Origin: CALJDF01 sp038121105
Lineage (GTDB): Bacteria > Pseudomonadota > Alphaproteobacteria > SHVP01
Assembly: GCA_038121105.1 (NCBI GenBank)
Contig: JAYONB010000007.1
Span: forward strand, 128,170 to 192,169
Direction: 5' to 3'
Length of the DNA: 64,000 nt
Positions 23,524 through 32,990 of the stretch are shown here, in pieces. Within the stretch, counting starts at the first letter, position 1. Every line of letters begins with the position of its first letter. The notes under the pieces are model-generated. The model made no database searches and had not been told where the DNA came from. It saw nothing but the letters and a program-made list of their open reading frames with translations. The translations under genes and the position numbers were made by a program.

Positions 23524-25569
23524 TCAGGCGATTTTCAGCCAGACCGCGGTGTCGTGGAACGCGGCCCCGCCGTTGGGCGGCGGCGAATCCGCCCCCGTCA
23601 GCGCGTTGATCCCAATCCCATCGACGAACGCCTTGTTGGGCCAAATCCCTTCAACGATCACGACGTCGGGCTGCACGCCGTCGAACAGCTGGGCATGCAC
23701 CTTCACTTCGCCGCGCTTGTTGCCCAGCACCACCAACGCCGCGTCGGTCACGCCGAGCCCAGCGGCGGTGTCGGGATGGATCATCACCTTGGGCCGGCCT
23801 TCGCGCTTGGTCGAGGTCGGCGTTTCGGTGAACGACGAATTGAGATAGCTGCGCGCCGGGGCCGTCACCATGCGCAACGGATGCGCGTCGTCGACCTCCT
23901 CGATGACCTCTTGATGATCGGGCAACGGCGGCATCACCGCGGCATCGGGCCCCAAGTCTGCCCAACGCGGCGCGAAATGAAACTTGCCGTCGTCATGGGG
24001 AAAGCCGTTGACGAAATGCGCGGTGTCGAAATCGGGCATGCAATCTATCCAGTTGTCGTCCCACGCCGCCGCTTCGGGCCACCCCGAGGCGCGCAACGTC
24101 GCATCGACCAGTTCGCGCGCGGTCATCCCAAAACCGGGATGCTCGGCACCGACCCGCGCGGCGATGCCTTGCAAGACTTCGTGGTTGGAGCGCGACTCGG
24201 CCAATGGCTCGATGGCCTGCAAGCCAAGCTGCAAGTACGAATGCCCCCCGCCGATGTAGAAATCGTCGTGTTCGAGGAACGTCGTCGCCGGCAGCACCAG
24301 ATCGGCGGCCTCGGCCGTTTCGGTCATGAACTGCTCGTGCACGCACACGAACAAATCGTCGCGGGCAAAACCCTGGCGCACCAAATTGTGCTCCGGCGCC
24401 ACCACGACCGGGTTGGTGCTCTGGATCAACATCGCCGTCACCGGCGGTCCGTCGCCGAGATCGCGTTTGTCGCCGGTCAGCACCGGCCCGATACGCGACA
24501 TGTCCAACGTCCGGATCGACGGATCGATCGCATCCAAGCCTTCGATCAAGGTCGAATCGAGATGGTAGATATCGGAATTGCTGAAGAACGCGCCGCCGCC
24601 CGGCACCAGCCATTTGCCGGTCACGCTCGGCAGGCACGAGACCGCATGCACGTTGGCCGCCCCGTTGCGCGAGCGCGAAAAACCGTACCCCACGCGGATG
24701 AATGCCCGTTCGGTGGCGCCATAGGCGCGAGCGAAACCGACGATCTCGTCGACGCTCAACCCGGTGATGCGCGCCGCCCATTCGGGCGTCCGGGTCTTGA
24801 GGTGTTCTTCCAGCTCGTCCGGCACGTCGGTGTAGCGCGCCATGTAATCGCGATCGGCATAGCCTTCGGCAAACAGCACATGCATCATCGCCGCCGCCAG
24901 CGCGCCGTCGGTGCCGGGCCGCAAGCAAATATGCTGATCCGCCACTTCCGCCGAACCGTTGCGATAGGGATCGACCACGATCAGCTTCGCCCCGCGTTCC
25001 TTGCGCGCCCGCGCCACGTGGTTCATCACGTTGACTTGCGTCGCCACCGCATTGGTGCCCCACAGGATGACCATGTCGGCCTCGGCCATCTCGTACGGGC
25101 TTGCGCCCATGAACGCGCCGACGCCGGCCTTCCAACCGGGATGCACCGTGCCGGTGCAAATCGTCTTCTTCATGCCCGAATAGCGCATCACGTGGCGCAA
25201 CCGGTTGATCCCGTCGCGCTGCACCCGGCCCATCGTGCCCGCGTAGTAGTAGGGCCACACCGCTTCGCTGCCCAACGACTGCGTCGCTTGCGTGAACTTC
25301 TCAGCGACAAGATCGAGCGCATCGTCCCAGCCGATCGGCGCAAACCCGCCCCCGGCTTGTTTGAGGAGCGGCGTCGTCAGTCGATCCGGGTGATGCACGC
25401 GCTCGGCATAACGCGCGACCTTGGCGCAGACCACGCCGTCGGTATAGCGCTGGGTCTTGGCCCCGCGCACCCGCCCGATCGTCTGGGCATCCAACCGCTC
25501 GATCTCCAGCGCACACTGGCTCGGACAATCGTGCGGACACGTCGAAAAAACCGTCTGGGGCATATCCAT
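23524..25569 (-). CDS. Molybdopterin-dependent oxidoreductase with N-terminal 4Fe4S site
   Basis: The 681-residue enzyme belongs to the DMSO-reductase/formate-dehydrogenase superfamily. The N-terminus has CPHDCPSQC (C-X3-C-X3-C) and a fourth Cys in DGVVCAKV, giving a 4Fe4S cluster. The bis-MGD domain follows (WGTNAVATQVNVMNHV, GYGFSRSRNGAANVHAVSCL), and the C-terminal part is the dinucleotide-binding domain (VMIHPDTAAGLGV). There is no Tat-type twin-Arg leader, so it is probably cytosolic. The substrate cannot be assigned; no electron-transfer subunit is adjacent. ATG 25569 precedes MDMPQTVFS; an open frame extends 12 codons upstream without a better site. Confidence 0.85.
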   Translation of the reverse strand: MDMPQTVFSTCPHDCPSQCALEIERLDAQTIGRVRGAKTQRYTDGVVCAKVARYAERVHHPDRLTTPLLKQAGGGFAPIGWDDALDLVAEKFTQATQSLGSEAVWPYYYAGTMGRVQRDGINRLRHVMRYSGMKKTICTGTVHPGWKAGVGAFMGASPYEMAEADMVILWGTNAVATQVNVMNHVARARKERGAKLIVVDPYRNGSAEVADQHICLRPGTDGALAAAMMHVLFAEGYADRDYMARYTDVPDELEEHLKTRTPEWAARITGLSVDEIVGFARAYGATERAFIRVGYGFSRSRNGAANVHAVSCLPSVTGKWLVPGGGAFFSNSDIYHLDSTLIEGLDAIDPSIRTLDMSRIGPVLTGDKRDLGDGPPVTAMLIQSTNPVVVAPEHNLVRQGFARDDLFVCVHEQFMTETAEAADLVLPATTFLEHDDFYIGGGHSYLQLGLQAIEPLAESRSNHEVLQGIAARVGAEHPGFGMTARELVDATLRASGWPEAAAWDDNWIDCMPDFDTAHFVNGFPHDDGKFHFAPRWADLGPDAAVMPPLPDHQEVIEEVDDAHPLRMVTAPARSYLNSSFTETPTSTKREGRPKVMIHPDTAAGLGVTDAALVVLGNKRGEVKVHAQLFDGVQPDVVIVEGIWPNKAFVDGIGINALTGADSPPPNGGAAFHDTAVWLKIA

Positions 25570-25667
25570 GGCGGCCACGTTAATTGGGGCACTCCGGAGC
25601 GGCAAGGCGGACGCGGGTCAATACCGACGGCCCAATGGATCAGCACTCGGACGCACGGCTCCGAGCC

Positions 25668-25711
25668 AACTCCTCCCCCTCACCGAGGGGGAGGGCAGGG
25701 AGGGGGTTGGT
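25668..25711. repeat. Family B palindromic repeat, single unit
   Basis: AACTCCTCCCCCT, a 5-base loop, GAGGGGGAGGG, then CAGGGAGGGGGTTGG. It is a solitary forward unit in the 200-bp divergent gap between the molybdopterin enzyme and the ABC exporter, upstream of the exporter promoter region. Confidence 0.65.
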
Positions 25712-25790
25712 CACATCTCGCCAAAGCGAAGGGTTTGGCCCGGATTCCGCCGCCATGCTATGGTCCGCCGCAACGACCACGGGAGTTGCA

Positions 25791-27593
25791 TTGACCTCCA
25801 CCAGCCCCGGCCCCGCGGCGAAGGGCACGACCAAGGCCCTCCTGGCCCGGCTCTTTCGCGGCTATATCGGCAAGCATTGGCGCAAACTGACGGTCGCGAT
25901 GATCGCGATGGCGGTCGTTGCCGCGACGACGGCGGCCTATGCCCGAATCATGCAGCCCCTCACCGACCTCGTGTTCGTCGACCGCGACGCCACCGGGATG
26001 ATCGTGGTGCCGCTGATCTTCATCGGCATCGCCGTCGTCAAGGCCGCCGCCACCTACGTGCAGTCCTATCTGATGGGCGTGTTCGGCCAGCGCATCATCG
26101 CCGATGTGCAAAACGCGCTGTTCGCCCACATCATTCGCGCCGACATCGCGTTCTTTCATTCCACCGCCACCGGCGGGCTGATCTCGAACTTCCTCAACGA
26201 TGCGAACCTGCTGCGCGAAGCCCTCAACAAAGCCCTCACCGGCATTTCGAAGGATTCGCTCACGCTGATCTTCCTCGTCGGCGTGTTGTTCTGGACCGAC
26301 TGGAAGCTCGCCTTCATCGCCACCGTGGTGTTCCCGCTCGCCATCTTGCCGATCCGCACACTAGGCAAACGCATGCGCAAGGCGTCGACGCAAAACCAAG
26401 AACGCACCGGCGCGTTCAGCGCGCTGTTGGGCGAGACGTTCGCCGGCGCCCGCCACATCAAGGCCTACGGGATGGAGGCGCACGAGACCGAACGCGCCCG
26501 CCAATCCAACGAACACCGCTTGGCCGCCATGTTCAAAGTGATCCGCGCCCGCGCCGCCGCCACCCCGGCCATCGAAATCTTGGGCGGCATCGCCGCCGCG
26601 GCTGTGGTGTTCTACGCCGCCGGTATCGGCGATGTTCAAAACCGCATGACCGCGGGCGAATTCTTTACGTTCATCACCGCGCTCGGCCTCGCCTACCAAC
26701 CCTTGCGCTCGATCGCCAATCTCAATAGCGCCCTACAAGAAGGCCTCGCTGCCGCGCAACGCATCTTCTCGATGCTCGATACCGAACCCACCATCCAAGA
26801 CGCCCCAGACGCCAAACCGCTCGACATCGCGGGCGGCGCGGTGCGCTTCGAGGGCGTTACCCATGCCTATAGCGACGGCGCACCTGCGTTGCGCGACATC
26901 TCCTTCGATGTCCCGGCAGGCCAGACCGTCGCGTTGGTCGGTCCGTCGGGCGCCGGCAAATCGACCGCGCTCAATCTCATCCCGCGCTTCTACGATACCG
27001 AGCACGGCCGCGTGACCATCGACGGCCAGGACGTCAAAACCGTGATCCAGGCCAGCCTGCGCGCCGCCATTGGGTTGGTCAGCCAAGAATCGACCCTGTT
27101 CAACGACACCATCCGCGCCAACATCGCCTACGGTCGGCCCGGCGCCTCGGACGACGAGATCGAAGCCGCCGCGAAGGCGGCCGCCGCACACGACTTTATT
27201 TCCGACCTGCCGCAGGGCTATCACACCCCGGTCGGCGAATCCGGCCTCAAACTGTCGGGCGGCCAACGTCAACGCATCGCCATCGCCCGCGCCGTCCTCA
27301 AGGACGCCCCGATCCTGCTGTTGGACGAAGCCACCTCGGCGCTCGACGCCGATTCCGAGCGCCAAGTGCAAGACGCCCTCAAGCGGCTCAGCACCGGCCG
27401 CACCACGCTTGTCGTCGCGCACCGGCTGTCCACCGTGATCGACGCCGACCGCATCATCGTGCTCGACGACGGCGCCATCGTGGCCGCCGGTACCCATAAC
27501 GATTTGCTTGCCCGCGGCGGGCTCTACGCCAAACTCTACGCGTTGCAGGGACAACCCGATTCTCCGGACGCACCCGCCCGCGCGCAGGGCTAA
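25791..27593 (+). CDS. MsbA-like ABC exporter (fused TMD-NBD)
   Basis: The 600-residue half-transporter has six transmembrane helices in residues 20-320 and one ATPase domain. Walker A is GPSGAGKST (about 384-392), the signature is LSGGQRQRIAIARA (about 488) and Walker B is ILLLDEATSALD (about 508). It dimerises in the inner membrane. The following genes for lipid A synthesis suggest lipid A-core flipping (MsbA role). Start choice: TTG 25791 has GGGAG at the right distance, whereas ATG 25755, 12 codons upstream, has none; either is possible. The operon continues with three lipid genes. Confidence 0.9.
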   Translation: MTSTSPGPAAKGTTKALLARLFRGYIGKHWRKLTVAMIAMAVVAATTAAYARIMQPLTDLVFVDRDATGMIVVPLIFIGIAVVKAAATYVQSYLMGVFGQRIIADVQNALFAHIIRADIAFFHSTATGGLISNFLNDANLLREALNKALTGISKDSLTLIFLVGVLFWTDWKLAFIATVVFPLAILPIRTLGKRMRKASTQNQERTGAFSALLGETFAGARHIKAYGMEAHETERARQSNEHRLAAMFKVIRARAAATPAIEILGGIAAAAVVFYAAGIGDVQNRMTAGEFFTFITALGLAYQPLRSIANLNSALQEGLAAAQRIFSMLDTEPTIQDAPDAKPLDIAGGAVRFEGVTHAYSDGAPALRDISFDVPAGQTVALVGPSGAGKSTALNLIPRFYDTEHGRVTIDGQDVKTVIQASLRAAIGLVSQESTLFNDTIRANIAYGRPGASDDEIEAAAKAAAAHDFISDLPQGYHTPVGESGLKLSGGQRQRIAIARAVLKDAPILLLDEATSALDADSERQVQDALKRLSTGRTTLVVAHRLSTVIDADRIIVLDDGAIVAAGTHNDLLARGGLYAKLYALQGQPDSPDAPARAQG

Positions 27594-27602
27594 GCACCAC
27601 CC

Positions 27603-28322
27603 GTGCTCAAACGTCTGACCCGAAAACCGTTCGTCCAGGCCCTCATCGGCGGGCTTGCCGCGGGCTATCTCCTGCTGGTGCGCTACACCACGCGCTGGGA
27701 AGTGATCGGCGACGACACCGCGGCCGACCTATGGAACAGCGGCCAACCCTTCGTACTCGCCTTCTGGCATGGCCGTTTGTTGCTGATCGGCGCCCATTGG
27801 CGGCGCAAGGTGCCGATGAACATGCTGATCTCGCAGCACGCCGACGGCGAACTGATCGCCCGCGCGGTCGGCCATGTCGGCATCGGCACCGTGCGCGGCT
27901 CGTCCAAGCGAGGCGGCGCGGCCGCCGTGCGCAGCATGGTCAAGGCGGCCCGGTCGGGCGAATGTCTGGGCTTCACCCCCGACGGCCCGCGCGGGCCGCG
28001 CATGCGCGCCTCCAAAGGCGTGATCGATGTCGCGCGTCTCACCGGCCTGCCCATCATACCGGTCACGTTGTCGACCCGCGGCCACCGCGTGCTCAACACC
28101 TGGGACCGGTTCTGCCTACCCCATCCCTTCACCCGCGCTGTGGTGATTTGGGGCGCGCCGATGACGGTGGCGCGCGACGCTGATGCGGCGGCCTGCGAAA
28201 CCGCACGCGCGACGCTCGAAGCCGACATGATCCGCATGACCGAAGCGGCCGACCAGGCCTGCGGCCGCGCGCCCGTACCGCCCGGCGATCCGGCGCCCAC
28301 CCCCGCTTCGGCGACAACCTGA
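27603..28322 (+). CDS. DUF374 lysophospholipid acyltransferase-like protein
   Basis: The 239-residue protein starts with a hydrophobic anchor (FVQALIGGLAAGYLLLVRY) and then has the DUF374/LPLAT-like core: FVLAFWHGRLLLIGAHWRR, ISQHADGELIA (in the place of the acyltransferase H-X4-D motif) and LGFTPDGPRGPRM, with VIDVARLTGLPIIPVT. It probably acylates a lipid in the inner membrane. In alphaproteobacteria it is a regular neighbour of waaA and lpxK. GTG 27603 follows the exporter stop by nine bases. It overlaps lpxK by one base. Confidence 0.85.
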   Translation: MLKRLTRKPFVQALIGGLAAGYLLLVRYTTRWEVIGDDTAADLWNSGQPFVLAFWHGRLLLIGAHWRRKVPMNMLISQHADGELIARAVGHVGIGTVRGSSKRGGAAAVRSMVKAARSGECLGFTPDGPRGPRMRASKGVIDVARLTGLPIIPVTLSTRGHRVLNTWDRFCLPHPFTRAVVIWGAPMTVARDADAAACETARATLEADMIRMTEAADQACGRAPVPPGDPAPTPASATT

Positions 28323-29302
28323 TGCGCGCACCTGCCTTTTGGTCGCCCGGGCACACCCTACTGCCCACCCTGCTCAGCCCGCTCGGCGCGCTCTACGGGA
28401 TCGCGGGCCGCATCCGGCGCGCCACCGCCAACGCGGTACGCCCACCGGTCCCGGTCATCTGTTTGGGCAACATCACCGTGGGCGGCGCCGGCAAGACGCC
28501 CGCAACCCTTGCCGTGGCGCGTCACCTCAAAGCTCATGGCCGCAACCCGCACATCCTCACCCGCGGCTACGGCGGCAGCGCCACGGGCCCCTTGCGGGTC
28601 GATCCCAACCACAGCGCCCGCGAAGTCGGCGACGAAGCGGTTCTGCTGGCCCGCGTTGCGCCCACCTGGGTCGGCGCCGACCGGGTCGAGACCGCGCGCT
28701 TCGCGGTGGCGGCCGGGGCCGACATCGTGGTGATGGACGACGGCTATCAAAACCCCGATCTCGCGCAGGATCTGTCCTTCCTGGTGGTCGACGGCGGCTT
28801 CGGTCTGGGCAACGGGCACCTGCTGCCCGCCGGCCCCTTGCGCGAACGCCCCGCCGATGCGCTCGCCCGCGCCACCGCGGTGATCTACATCGTCGATCCG
28901 GGGGGCGATGCCGCCGGCCCGCCGCCGCCCGGCATCGAACGCGTCCCGGTCTTTCCCGCCCGCCTGGAGCCGACGCCCGAGGCCGCGCTTTTCGTCGACC
29001 ACCCGGTCATTGCCTTTGCCGGCATCGGTCGCCCCGCCAAGTTCTTCAACACGTTGCGCGCGATGGGCATTCGCGTGGTCGAAACCTATGGCTTTCCCGA
29101 CCATCACGTCTTCACGGCAGACGACATGATGGTCCTGCTCGATGCCGCCGTGGCGCGCGACGCCAAACTCGTCACCACCGAAAAAGACGCCGTCCGCCTA
29201 CCGCCCGAAGCGCGCGACATGGTCGAGGTCCTCCACGTCGCCCTGCAGTTCGACGATCCAAAAGCGCTCGACACCCTGCTCTCTCCGGTGCTGGATGACT
29301 GA
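28322..29302 (+). CDS. lpxK: Tetraacyldisaccharide 4'-kinase
   Basis: The enzyme phosphorylates the 4' position of the lipid A disaccharide with ATP at the inner membrane. The 326 residues match LpxK in length. A Walker A variant VGGAGKTP lies at 53-60, an N-terminal amphipathic or membrane helix precedes it, and DIVVMDDGYQNP (about 137-148) supplies the conserved acidic DDGYQ motif. The start ATG overlaps the previous stop. It sits in an exporter, DUF374, lpxK, acyltransferase operon. Confidence 0.93.
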   Translation: MRAPAFWSPGHTLLPTLLSPLGALYGIAGRIRRATANAVRPPVPVICLGNITVGGAGKTPATLAVARHLKAHGRNPHILTRGYGGSATGPLRVDPNHSAREVGDEAVLLARVAPTWVGADRVETARFAVAAGADIVVMDDGYQNPDLAQDLSFLVVDGGFGLGNGHLLPAGPLRERPADALARATAVIYIVDPGGDAAGPPPPGIERVPVFPARLEPTPEAALFVDHPVIAFAGIGRPAKFFNTLRAMGIRVVETYGFPDHHVFTADDMMVLLDAAVARDAKLVTTEKDAVRLPPEARDMVEVLHVALQFDDPKALDTLLSPVLDD

Positions 29303-29359
29303 CCCCATCTCACCACCGCCCGGTCCTTCCTCCGCCCCCGCGCCGAGGAGGCCGACCGC

Positions 29360-30262
29360 GTGTCCATGACCGACGCCGACACCCGCCCGCCCACGCGCCG
29401 GGTGCGCCACGCAATAGAAGGCCTCGGCGTCTCCGCGCTCGTCGCGCTGTGCCGATTGCTTTCGGTCGATGCCGCCTCCGCCCTCGGCGGCGCGGTCGCG
29501 CGCACCCTGGGCCCGCGCCTCGCGCTCACCCGCCGTGCCGCGCGGCACTATGCCCGCGCCTTCCCCGACGCGACCGAGACCGAGGTCGCGACCGCGATGC
29601 GCGCGATGTGGGACAACTTGGGCCGCACCGCGTTCGAATACCCCAACCTCACCAAGATCGAGTGCTACACCGGCACCCGCGTCACCGTGCGCGGCGCGGA
29701 ACACGTCGATGCGCTACGCGACGACGGCCGCACCGGGATTTTCTTCTCGGGCCACATCGCCAATTGGGAAATCATGCCGCTCGCGGTCGCGCAACGCGGC
29801 TGCGACATCTCGCTGGTCTACCGCGCCGCCAACAACCCGCATGTCGATCAAATGATCCTGCGCGCCCGGGGCGCCATCACCCATACCCACGTGCCCAAGG
29901 GCACCCCCGGCGCGCGGCAAATGGTGCGCCTCATCAAAGACGGTGGCCACCTCGGCATGTTGGTCGATCAAAAACACAACGGCGGCATCGAGGTGCCGTT
30001 CTTCGGTCACCCCGCAATGACCGCGCCGGCCATCGCGCAGCTCGCCCTCAAATACGATCTGCCCCTGGTGCCTTGCGCCGTCCGCCGCACCCACGGCGCC
30101 CATTTTGAGGTCACGATTCATCCGCCGCTGACACACCCCAACACCGGCGATGCGACCGCCGACGTGCGCACCCTGATGGGCACGATCAACACATTCCTAG
30201 AAGACGCCATCCGCGCCAATCCACCCCACTGGATGTGGCTGCATCGGCGCTGGATGGATTAG
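29360..30262 (+). CDS. LpxL/HtrB-like lipid A acyltransferase
   Basis: The 300-residue protein is in the Bacterial lipid A acyltransferase family, which adds secondary acyl chains to lipid A. The catalytic H-X4-D/E motif is GHIANWE (His132, Glu137), followed by VYRAANNPHVDQMIL and HLGMLVDQKHNGGIEVPFFG. The C-terminal NPPHWMWLHRRW is typical. GTG 29360 has GAGGAGG eight bases upstream and is preferred over the ATG two codons later. It overlaps the next convergent gene by four bases. Whether it is the laurate- or myristate-type enzyme cannot be told. Confidence 0.88.
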   Translation: MSMTDADTRPPTRRVRHAIEGLGVSALVALCRLLSVDAASALGGAVARTLGPRLALTRRAARHYARAFPDATETEVATAMRAMWDNLGRTAFEYPNLTKIECYTGTRVTVRGAEHVDALRDDGRTGIFFSGHIANWEIMPLAVAQRGCDISLVYRAANNPHVDQMILRARGAITHTHVPKGTPGARQMVRLIKDGGHLGMLVDQKHNGGIEVPFFGHPAMTAPAIAQLALKYDLPLVPCAVRRTHGAHFEVTIHPPLTHPNTGDATADVRTLMGTINTFLEDAIRANPPHWMWLHRRWMD

Positions 30263-31071
30263 GGCGTCATCGGCCCGACGATCGTCGTGGGATCGATCCG
30301 CACCTTGAACCAATTGATGCGCCAGTCGAGGTGCGGCCCGGTCGCCCGCCCGCCCGCGCCGACGGTCCCCATCGGATCGCCTTGCGCCAGCACCTCGCCC
30401 ACCTTCACCGTCACCGTGTCCATGTGGAGGAACGCCGAGGATACCCCGTGGCCATGGTCGAGAATGATCGTGCCGCCGGTGTAGTAATGATCGGTCGCCG
30501 CCAGGGTCACGCGGCCGGCCGCGGGCGCCACCACCGGCGTGCCGGTCGGCGCGGCGATATCGACGCCGTAGTGCGGCCGCCTGGGTTGGCCGTTCAAGAT
30601 GCGCTGCGAGCCGTAAACCCCCGAGATGCGCCCGCGCGACGGCCAAATGAAATCTTGCGCAAACCAGGTCTCGGGCAAATCGTTGGCCCGGGCCGCGCCG
30701 ATCTCCGCGTTGTTGCGCCGAATCTGCGCGAGGTCCTCGGCGTTGGGCGTCACTTGGCGCGGCGGCAGCCCGTCGATGCGCTGCACGTCGTAGGTGCGCT
30801 TGGCGACCTCCAAGTTGCGCACCTCTTCGCGACCGTCGGCAAAACGCACGCGCAAACGCACCGGCCCCTCATGATCGCGCCCGAAGCCGAACACGAACCG
30901 CCCCTCGGGCGAGACCCGCAGCGCTCGATCGTCCAAGAAAACATCCGCGCCCGGTCCCGCCGCCCCGCGGATCAACCCGCCCTGCACGAAGGCGCCGTCC
31001 AGCGCGATCTCGGCCGCCACGGCAGGCATCGCCCACAGTAGCGCAACGACAAGACCGGCCAACCCGCGCAT
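30259..31071 (-). CDS. M23 (LytM-type) peptidase family protein, Zn ligand variant
   Basis: The 270-residue protein has a signal peptide (1-20, ending AVAA) and an immunoglobulin-like or beta-rich middle. A C-terminal LytM domain has His167 and Asp171 (RPHYGVDIAA) and His216 (AFLHM). The last ligand motif, usually HLH, is GPHLDW (His247, Asp249), so the expected zinc His is replaced by Asp. It probably acts on or regulates cell-wall hydrolysis in the periplasm. The open frame extends upstream; ATG 31071 is chosen because it begins the signal peptide. It is three bases from the DUF2093 gene. Confidence 0.85.
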   Translation of the reverse strand: MRGLAGLVVALLWAMPAVAAEIALDGAFVQGGLIRGAAGPGADVFLDDRALRVSPEGRFVFGFGRDHEGPVRLRVRFADGREEVRNLEVAKRTYDVQRIDGLPPRQVTPNAEDLAQIRRNNAEIGAARANDLPETWFAQDFIWPSRGRISGVYGSQRILNGQPRRPHYGVDIAAPTGTPVVAPAAGRVTLAATDHYYTGGTIILDHGHGVSSAFLHMDTVTVKVGEVLAQGDPMGTVGAGGRATGPHLDWRINWFKVRIDPTTIVGPMTP

Positions 31072-31073
31072 CG

Positions 31074-31289
31074 CTATTTCCGCTGCTGGCGCAACTCTTC
31101 GGAGCGCTTGAACGAAATATCGGCCGTCGCGTAGGCCTCTTGCACGTCCCAATCCCAATAGCGCAAATCCTGCAAGGTGATTTGCGCACCCGTCACGGCG
31201 CAAACCACATAGCTGCCCGGTACGATCACATCGAAACTGCCCGAGTGGTATTTCAGTTTGGCTTCGCCGCCGCCTTTCGGTCCGTGCAT
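31074..31289 (-). CDS. DUF2093 small protein
   Basis: The 71-residue protein (LKYHSGSFDVIVPGSYVVCAV, then ITLQDLRYWDWDVQEAYA) is a DUF2093 member. The family is small, alphaproteobacterial and regularly adjacent to xseA. Function is unknown. Its ATG overlaps the xseA stop as TAATG, implying translational coupling. Confidence 0.85.
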   Translation of the reverse strand: MHGPKGGGEAKLKYHSGSFDVIVPGSYVVCAVTGAQITLQDLRYWDWDVQEAYATADISFKRSEELRQQRK

Positions 31290-32881
31290 TAGAACAAATC
31301 TCCTTGTCCGCCTTCCGGCGCTTTGCCGCGCCGCGCGGTTTTGCGCGGCCTGGGCGTTTCCTTTTTGGCGGGCGCTTCGCCGCTCACCGTGGCGCCGACC
31401 GAGCCGTCGGCGAATTCGATCACCACCGCCGCGCCCGCACCGGTCTCCGCCACCCTTTTGATTGGCCGCGCACGATCCGCATCGCGCACCAACGCAAAGC
31501 CGCGCTCCAACACGTTTTGATAGGACAGCGTACGCAACAAACGCACCTGCGCCTCAAGCGCTTCCTCGGCCGAGGCCATGCGCGCAGTCATGTCGCGCGC
31601 CAACGCCGCCGCAACACGCTTGGTGCGCTCTTGGGCTTCTTCCAAGGTCTCCACGACCAGGCGCGGCTGCAAGCGCCCCGCCACATGATCGAAGGTCGTG
31701 CGGTGGTGCCGCACGTCGCCCGCCAACGCCCGCACCAAACCGCGCGCCGCCGTGGCCGTCCGGGTCCGCGCCGCGGCGCTGCGCTCGCGCAACACGCTGG
31801 GCCGCAAGCCGCTTGCGGCCTCGCGCAAGGCGCCGCGTCGGCGCTCGAGCCCCGCGCCCAAGGCCCGGTCGAGCCGTAACGAAACGTCGTCCAAGCGTTG
31901 CGTCGCCAAGCCCAGCGCATCGCGCGGGTCGCGCAAGCCACGCTTGGCGGCCTGCAGCTCGGACCGCGCTTCGCGCATCCGCCGGTTCAGTCCCCCCAAC
32001 AAGCGTTGCTGCAAATTGCTGACGTCGTAAATCAGCTCCGAACGCACCGGCACCGCCATCTCGGCCGCCGCTGTCGGCGTCGGCGCGCGCTTGTCCGAGG
32101 CATAGTCGATCAGCGTCGTGTCGGTTTCGTGCCCCACCGCCGAGATCAGCGGGATATCGCTTTCGGCCGTGGCGCGCACCACCGCTTCTTCGTTGAAGCA
32201 CCACAAGTCCTCGATCGAGCCGCCGCCGCGCGCCACGATCAGCACGTCGGGGCGCGGCACGTCGCCTGATCCGTCAATCGCATTGAACCCGCGAATCGCG
32301 CCCGCGATTTTTTCCGCCGCCGTATCGCCCTGCACCAACACCGGCCAAATCAACACATGACGCGGAAAACGATCGCGCAGTCGGTGCAAGATGTCGCGAA
32401 TGACCGCACCCGTGGGCGAGGTCACCACGCCGATCACCTCGGGTAAATAGGGAATGGGTTTCTTGCGCGCCTCGTCGAACAGCCCTTCGGCCTGCAGCTT
32501 CTTGCGCCGCTCTTCCAACAGCGCCATCAGCGCGCCCACGCCCGCCGGCGCAACCGACTCGATGATGATCTGGTACTGCGATTTCTTGGCGAACGTGGTC
32601 AGCTTGCCGGTGACCACCACCTCCAGCCCTTCTTCGGGCTGGAACTTCAACCGCGCCCACGAATTGCGGAAGCAAATCCCTTCCAGCACCGCGTCCGAAT
32701 CCTTCAGCGTCAAATAGGCATGGCCCGAGGCCGCCCGGTAGATCCGGCCGATCTCGCCCTTGACCCGTACCCGCCCGAACGAGTCCTCGATCTGGCGCTT
32801 CAGCGCGCCCGCGATCTCGCCCACCGAATATTCGGGCACGTTGGGCGCGGCATCGGGGGCGGTGTCGAGGAGGTCTGTCAT
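31289..32881 (-). CDS. xseA: Exodeoxyribonuclease VII large subunit
   Basis: This catalytic subunit of ExoVII degrades single-stranded DNA with the small subunit XseB. The 530 residues show the N-terminal OB fold (EYSVGEIAGALKRQIEDSFG, VKGEIGRIYRA), the nuclease core with GVVTSPTGAVIRDILHRL, RGGGSIEDLWCFNEE and SAVGHETDTTLID, and a long coiled-coil rich C-terminus. The ATG at 32881 begins MTDLLDTAP just ahead of the OB fold; an open frame continues through upstream repeats and is ignored. It is first in a DUF2093, M23 unit, divergent from purD. Confidence 0.93.
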   Translation of the reverse strand: MTDLLDTAPDAAPNVPEYSVGEIAGALKRQIEDSFGRVRVKGEIGRIYRAASGHAYLTLKDSDAVLEGICFRNSWARLKFQPEEGLEVVVTGKLTTFAKKSQYQIIIESVAPAGVGALMALLEERRKKLQAEGLFDEARKKPIPYLPEVIGVVTSPTGAVIRDILHRLRDRFPRHVLIWPVLVQGDTAAEKIAGAIRGFNAIDGSGDVPRPDVLIVARGGGSIEDLWCFNEEAVVRATAESDIPLISAVGHETDTTLIDYASDKRAPTPTAAAEMAVPVRSELIYDVSNLQQRLLGGLNRRMREARSELQAAKRGLRDPRDALGLATQRLDDVSLRLDRALGAGLERRRGALREAASGLRPSVLRERSAAARTRTATAARGLVRALAGDVRHHRTTFDHVAGRLQPRLVVETLEEAQERTKRVAAALARDMTARMASAEEALEAQVRLLRTLSYQNVLERGFALVRDADRARPIKRVAETGAGAAVVIEFADGSVGATVSGEAPAKKETPRPRKTARRGKAPEGGQGDLF

Positions 32882-32990
32882 GGCTGAGCGGGCATGGTAC
32901 AAAGGTCCCTCCCAACCACCAAACACTCTCACGGCCCTGCCCCCGCCAGCACCCATCGCGATGCCATCTTTGCCCACCCGCGCTGTCCAA

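Noticed and set aside
23488..25794. A 768-codon plus frame opposite the molybdopterin oxidoreductase
   Set aside because: It is antisense to a clear enzyme, with His/Arg-rich low-complexity translation typical of GC-rich complementary frames.
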